Shown: positions 14,594 through 15,989 of the stretch, one piece after another
Numbering within the stretch: position 1 is the stretch's first letter
Layout of the letters: every line of letters starts with the position of its first letter
From: CAYZEE01 sp964477485
GTDB lineage: Bacteria > Patescibacteriota > Microgenomatia > Levybacterales > UBA12049
Assembly: GCA_964477485.1 (NCBI GenBank)
Contig: CAYZEE010000027.1
Span: 1-15,989, forward strand
Reading direction: 5' to 3'
DNA length: 15,989 nucleotides
Made by a program: the position numbers and the translations under genes
The notes under the pieces: generated by a model
Told to the model about the DNA's origin: nothing
Database searches by the model: none
Seen by the model: the letters and a program-made list of their open reading frames with translations, nothing else

Positions 14594-14621
14594 ATTGTAA
14601 CAATTTTATGATAAAATACAA
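14594..14621 (-). promoter_or_regulatory. promoter of recA
   Basis: Minus strand: -35 TTGTAT (14616-14621), 16 bp, -10 TACAAT (14594-14599) extended by TGT (14600-14602). The -10 ends 9 nt before the recA ATG; there is no room for a Shine-Dalgarno plus leader. Confidence 0.6.
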
Positions 14622-14652
14622 GAGGTAAAAATAAGAGAATAAATTACGATAA

Positions 14653-14687
14653 CGCAAAATCGTTGACTCACGAGTGTCGATTTTGCG
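14653..14687. repeat. 10-bp perfect inverted repeat between recA and tRNA-Pro
   Basis: CGCAAAATCG (14653-14662) and CGATTTTGCG (14678-14687) flank a 15-nt loop. It is in the 156-nt recA/tRNA-Pro gap. Neither side carries a clear U-tract. AAAATCGTTG from its left part recurs as a direct repeat at 14701-14710. Confidence 0.6.
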
Positions 14688-14709
14688 AATCAATTTAGGG
14701 AAAATCGTT

Positions 14710-14735
14710 GGGAAAAAACCGTTAGGTTTTATCCC
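14710..14735. repeat. hairpin just upstream of tRNA-Pro
   Basis: GGGAAAAAACC (14710-14720) and GGTTTTATCCC (14725-14735) pair at 10 of 11 positions around a GTTA loop, ending 5 nt before the tRNA. It would be part of the pre-tRNA leader if transcribed with it; no convincing tRNA promoter is seen between it and the gene. Confidence 0.55.
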
Positions 14736-14740
14736 ATTTG

Positions 14741-14811
14741 CGGGGTGTAGTTTATCGGTAGAATGCGCGCATGGGGTGCGTGTGGGCTGAGTTCAATTCT
14801 CAGCACCCCGA
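14741..14811 (+). tRNA. tRNA-Pro (GGG anticodon)
   Basis: A full cloverleaf of 71 nt can be drawn. Acceptor CGGGGTG pairs with CACCCCG over 7 bp; position 8-9 is TA; the D arm is GTTT/GAAT with A14 and GG in the loop; the anticodon stem CGCGC/GCGTG (one G-U) closes the loop ATGGGGT, giving anticodon GGG with G37; the T arm is CTGAG-TTCAATT-CTCAG; the discriminator is A. The next bases are CCC, so CCA is not encoded and must be added after transcription. The D stem is weak (two wobble pairs). A hairpin precedes it by 5 nt. Confidence 0.92.
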
Positions 14812-14896
14812 CCCTTCGATTCGCTTCGCTCACTCAGGGTCTACGACTCTAGAGCTAAAGAGAAGCGAATCCAAGGACACTGAACTTGTTAAAGTG
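14810..14896. repeat. cluster of inverted repeats after tRNA-Pro
   Basis: GACCCT (14810-14815) pairs with AGGGTC (14836-14841). GATTCGCTTC (14818-14827) has a perfect 10-bp inverse GAAGCGAATC at 14862-14871. CACT (14878-14881) pairs with AGTG (14893-14896) around a loop containing the small palindrome AACTTGTT. The first and last elements look like the same CxCTTyrA...CTCAGxG type of hairpin in opposite orientation. The region separates the tRNA from the next gene; it may be a terminator/processing region or a degenerate palindromic element. Confidence 0.5.
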
Positions 14897-14905
14897 CAGG
14901 CATTA

Positions 14906-15469
14906 ATGTTTTTTGTTTATATACTTCGAGGACCCAAAAATCATCTGTATGTTGGCGTAACAGAAGATTTTGAAAAGCGTTTAAAAAGACATAAATCCGG
15001 TGATGGAGCCGAATTTACAAAAAGAAACAAAGCATTTCAACTGGCTTACAAAGAAACTTTTAAAACATTATTTGATAAATGGCCAACGCTCGGAGAAGCT
15101 ATAGAAGAAATAGAAAATGAAACAAGAGGAAATACCGGACAGGTTGTATATGTTGCGCTTGGATTTAGCGGAGAAGACCAGGAATTAAGAATAATTGAAA
15201 AGGCAAGGCAATTACCTGCGGAGACTCCTACGACCCCTGAAGTCGTTGCTAGTCTTAGAGACGGGGAAGGAAAAATTCCCCCTCCTGATCTTTTGGTAAG
15301 AACATCAGGCGAGAAAAGATTGTCTGATGTCGGGTGGCTTGCCGTAAGAAATACGGAGCTTTATTTTTCAAATAAATTTTTCCCGGACATAACAATGGGT
15401 GATATCGTAAAAGCTTTGGTTGATTTTTCCAAAAGAGATAGAAGATTCGGAGGCAGACCAACTAAATAA
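14906..15469 (+). CDS. chimeric protein: truncated GIY-YIG domain joined to C-terminal half of a cis-prenyltransferase (UppS-like)
   Basis: From ATG 14906 the protein has 187 residues. Residues 1-52 match a GIY-YIG domain (VYILRG...LYVGVT...FEKRLKRHKSG...TKRNKAFQLAYKETF) but stop before the helix carrying the catalytic Glu. Residues about 55-187 match the C-terminal half of undecaprenyl diphosphate synthase: NETRGNTGQVVYVALGFSG, DLLVRTSGEKRLS (Arg132, Arg138, Ser140), TELYF (Glu151) and RDRRFGG (179-183, including the RxG tail). The N-terminal half of that enzyme, with the catalytic Asp of the DGNGRWA loop, is absent. It is probably not a full UppS or a full nuclease alone. It could be a deletion chimera of neighbouring genes or a novel partner subunit, since eukaryotic NgBR/Nus1 likewise supplies the C-terminal RxG motif. 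The frame is open back into the tRNA, so upstream starts are rejected. The stop is 3 nt from the convergent rpsI stop. Confidence 0.75.
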   Translation: MFFVYILRGPKNHLYVGVTEDFEKRLKRHKSGDGAEFTKRNKAFQLAYKETFKTLFDKWPTLGEAIEEIENETRGNTGQVVYVALGFSGEDQELRIIEKARQLPAETPTTPEVVASLRDGEGKIPPPDLLVRTSGEKRLSDVGWLAVRNTELYFSNKFFPDITMGDIVKALVDFSKRDRRFGGRPTK

Positions 15470-15472
15470 TAA

Positions 15473-15961
15473 TTATCTTTTTGGAGATTGTCTTTTTCTC
15501 CTCGCTTTTCCGCCCATTCCAATCTTTCGTCTTTCCCTAACTCTTGCATCGCGGGTAAGAAGCCCTTTTTTTCTAAGGATCGAGTGAAATTTCTCCCGAT
15601 CGTGCTTTGCCAGCGCGCGAGATATTCCAAGAACCACGGCATCCAGTTGCCCATTTGGTCCTCCCCCTTCAACTTTTATAGTCAGCAAATATTTGCCAAG
15701 TGTATTTGTGGCTCTAAGGGGCTCTTCGTATCTAGCTCTTGCAACTTCTCCTTTGAAATATTTTTCTATAGCTTGTTTATTGACAAAAATTTCACCTTTT
15801 TTTATTTTTTCATCATCCCAGGAAATTTCGTTTTTACTATCGTAAAGCCTAACACGCGCAACAGCTTCTCGTCTCCTGCCAACAGCATGAGTATACTCTT
15901 TCCCGAGCGGTTTAACCTCTTTTATTTCCTCTTCTGTCTTAGTTATTTTTTTTCTTGGCAT
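15473..15961 (-). CDS. rpsI: 30S ribosomal protein S9
   Basis: A 162-residue S9. The conserved core starts around residue 25 with THAVGRRREAVARVRLY, continues through the GEIFVNKQAIEKYF region and GGGPNGQLDAVVLGISRAL, and ends with LTRDARVRERRKIGMGGKARRKRQSPKR, the basic C-terminal tail with the typical final KR that reaches the P-site tRNA in the ribosome. It carries a lysine/glutamate-rich N-terminal extension of about 22 residues compared with E. coli (130 residues). In most bacteria rplM (L13) lies directly upstream in the same operon; that position is beyond the window end. Only 28 nt precede the ATG here, AT-rich and without a Shine-Dalgarno. Confidence 0.96.
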   Translation of the reverse strand: MPRKKITKTEEEIKEVKPLGKEYTHAVGRRREAVARVRLYDSKNEISWDDEKIKKGEIFVNKQAIEKYFKGEVARARYEEPLRATNTLGKYLLTIKVEGGGPNGQLDAVVLGISRALAKHDREKFHSILRKKGLLTRDARVRERRKIGMGGKARRKRQSPKR

Positions 15962-15989
15962 ATTTTATTTTTTATTTATAAATTTATCT

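Noticed and set aside
14585..14640. Search for a LexA/SOS box upstream of recA
   Set aside because: No palindromic SOS-type operator of either Gram-negative or Gram-positive consensus is visible.
14771..14905. Earlier start (ATG 14771) for the GIY-YIG/UppS-like gene
   Set aside because: It lies inside the tRNA-Pro gene and the extra 45 residues translate the tRNA and palindromes; GIY-YIG homology begins at ATG 14906.

Overview
The window looks like a slice of a small, AT-rich bacterial genome, most likely a member of the Patescibacteria/CPR (Microgenomates-like). This is inferred from the compact packing, the mix of divergent housekeeping genes, a secreted OmpL47/Ig-like protein, a minimal RNase Y and tRNA without encoded CCA; it is not proven by any marker tree. 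TGA is an ordinary stop here (it ends several genes), so code 11 applies.

Left part, plus strand (63-4986): a small P-loop kinase-like protein, RmuC, two tiny genes with near-perfect Shine-Dalgarno sequences (a one-helix membrane protein and a CxxCxC protein), and a 961-residue UvrD-type helicase fused to an Fe-S PD-(D/E)XK nuclease. From 4987 the coding strand switches: tspO, the RNase P RNA gene rnpB, an AI-2E-family permease, a three-gene ABC-2 exporter (ATPase plus two permeases, one frameshifted), HU, RNase Y, a secreted Ig-like protein, recX and recA are all on the minus strand. At the right end are a tRNA-Pro(GGG) and an odd GIY-YIG/UppS-like chimera on the plus strand, then rpsI (S9) on the minus strand.

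Functional themes are DNA repair and recombination (RmuC, UvrD-nuclease, RecA-RecX, HU), RNA processing (RNase P RNA, RNase Y) and membrane export. Several observations merit a second look. (1) The first ABC permease gene truly starts at 8547, overlapping the ATPase stop as ATGA, but is broken by an apparent one-base deletion near 8449. (2) The gene at 14906-15469 joins a truncated GIY-YIG domain to only the C-terminal half of a cis-prenyltransferase. (3) Many genes have a -10 box 6-10 nt before the start codon; the rnpB promoter, whose RNA 5' end can be placed independently, calibrates the spacing and implies leaderless mRNAs. (4) The RNase P RNA seems to lack the CCA-binding GGU motif, in step with a tRNA gene lacking CCA. 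(5) A 7-nt-phased TAGNNNN array with a hairpin lies between HU and the ABC operon.
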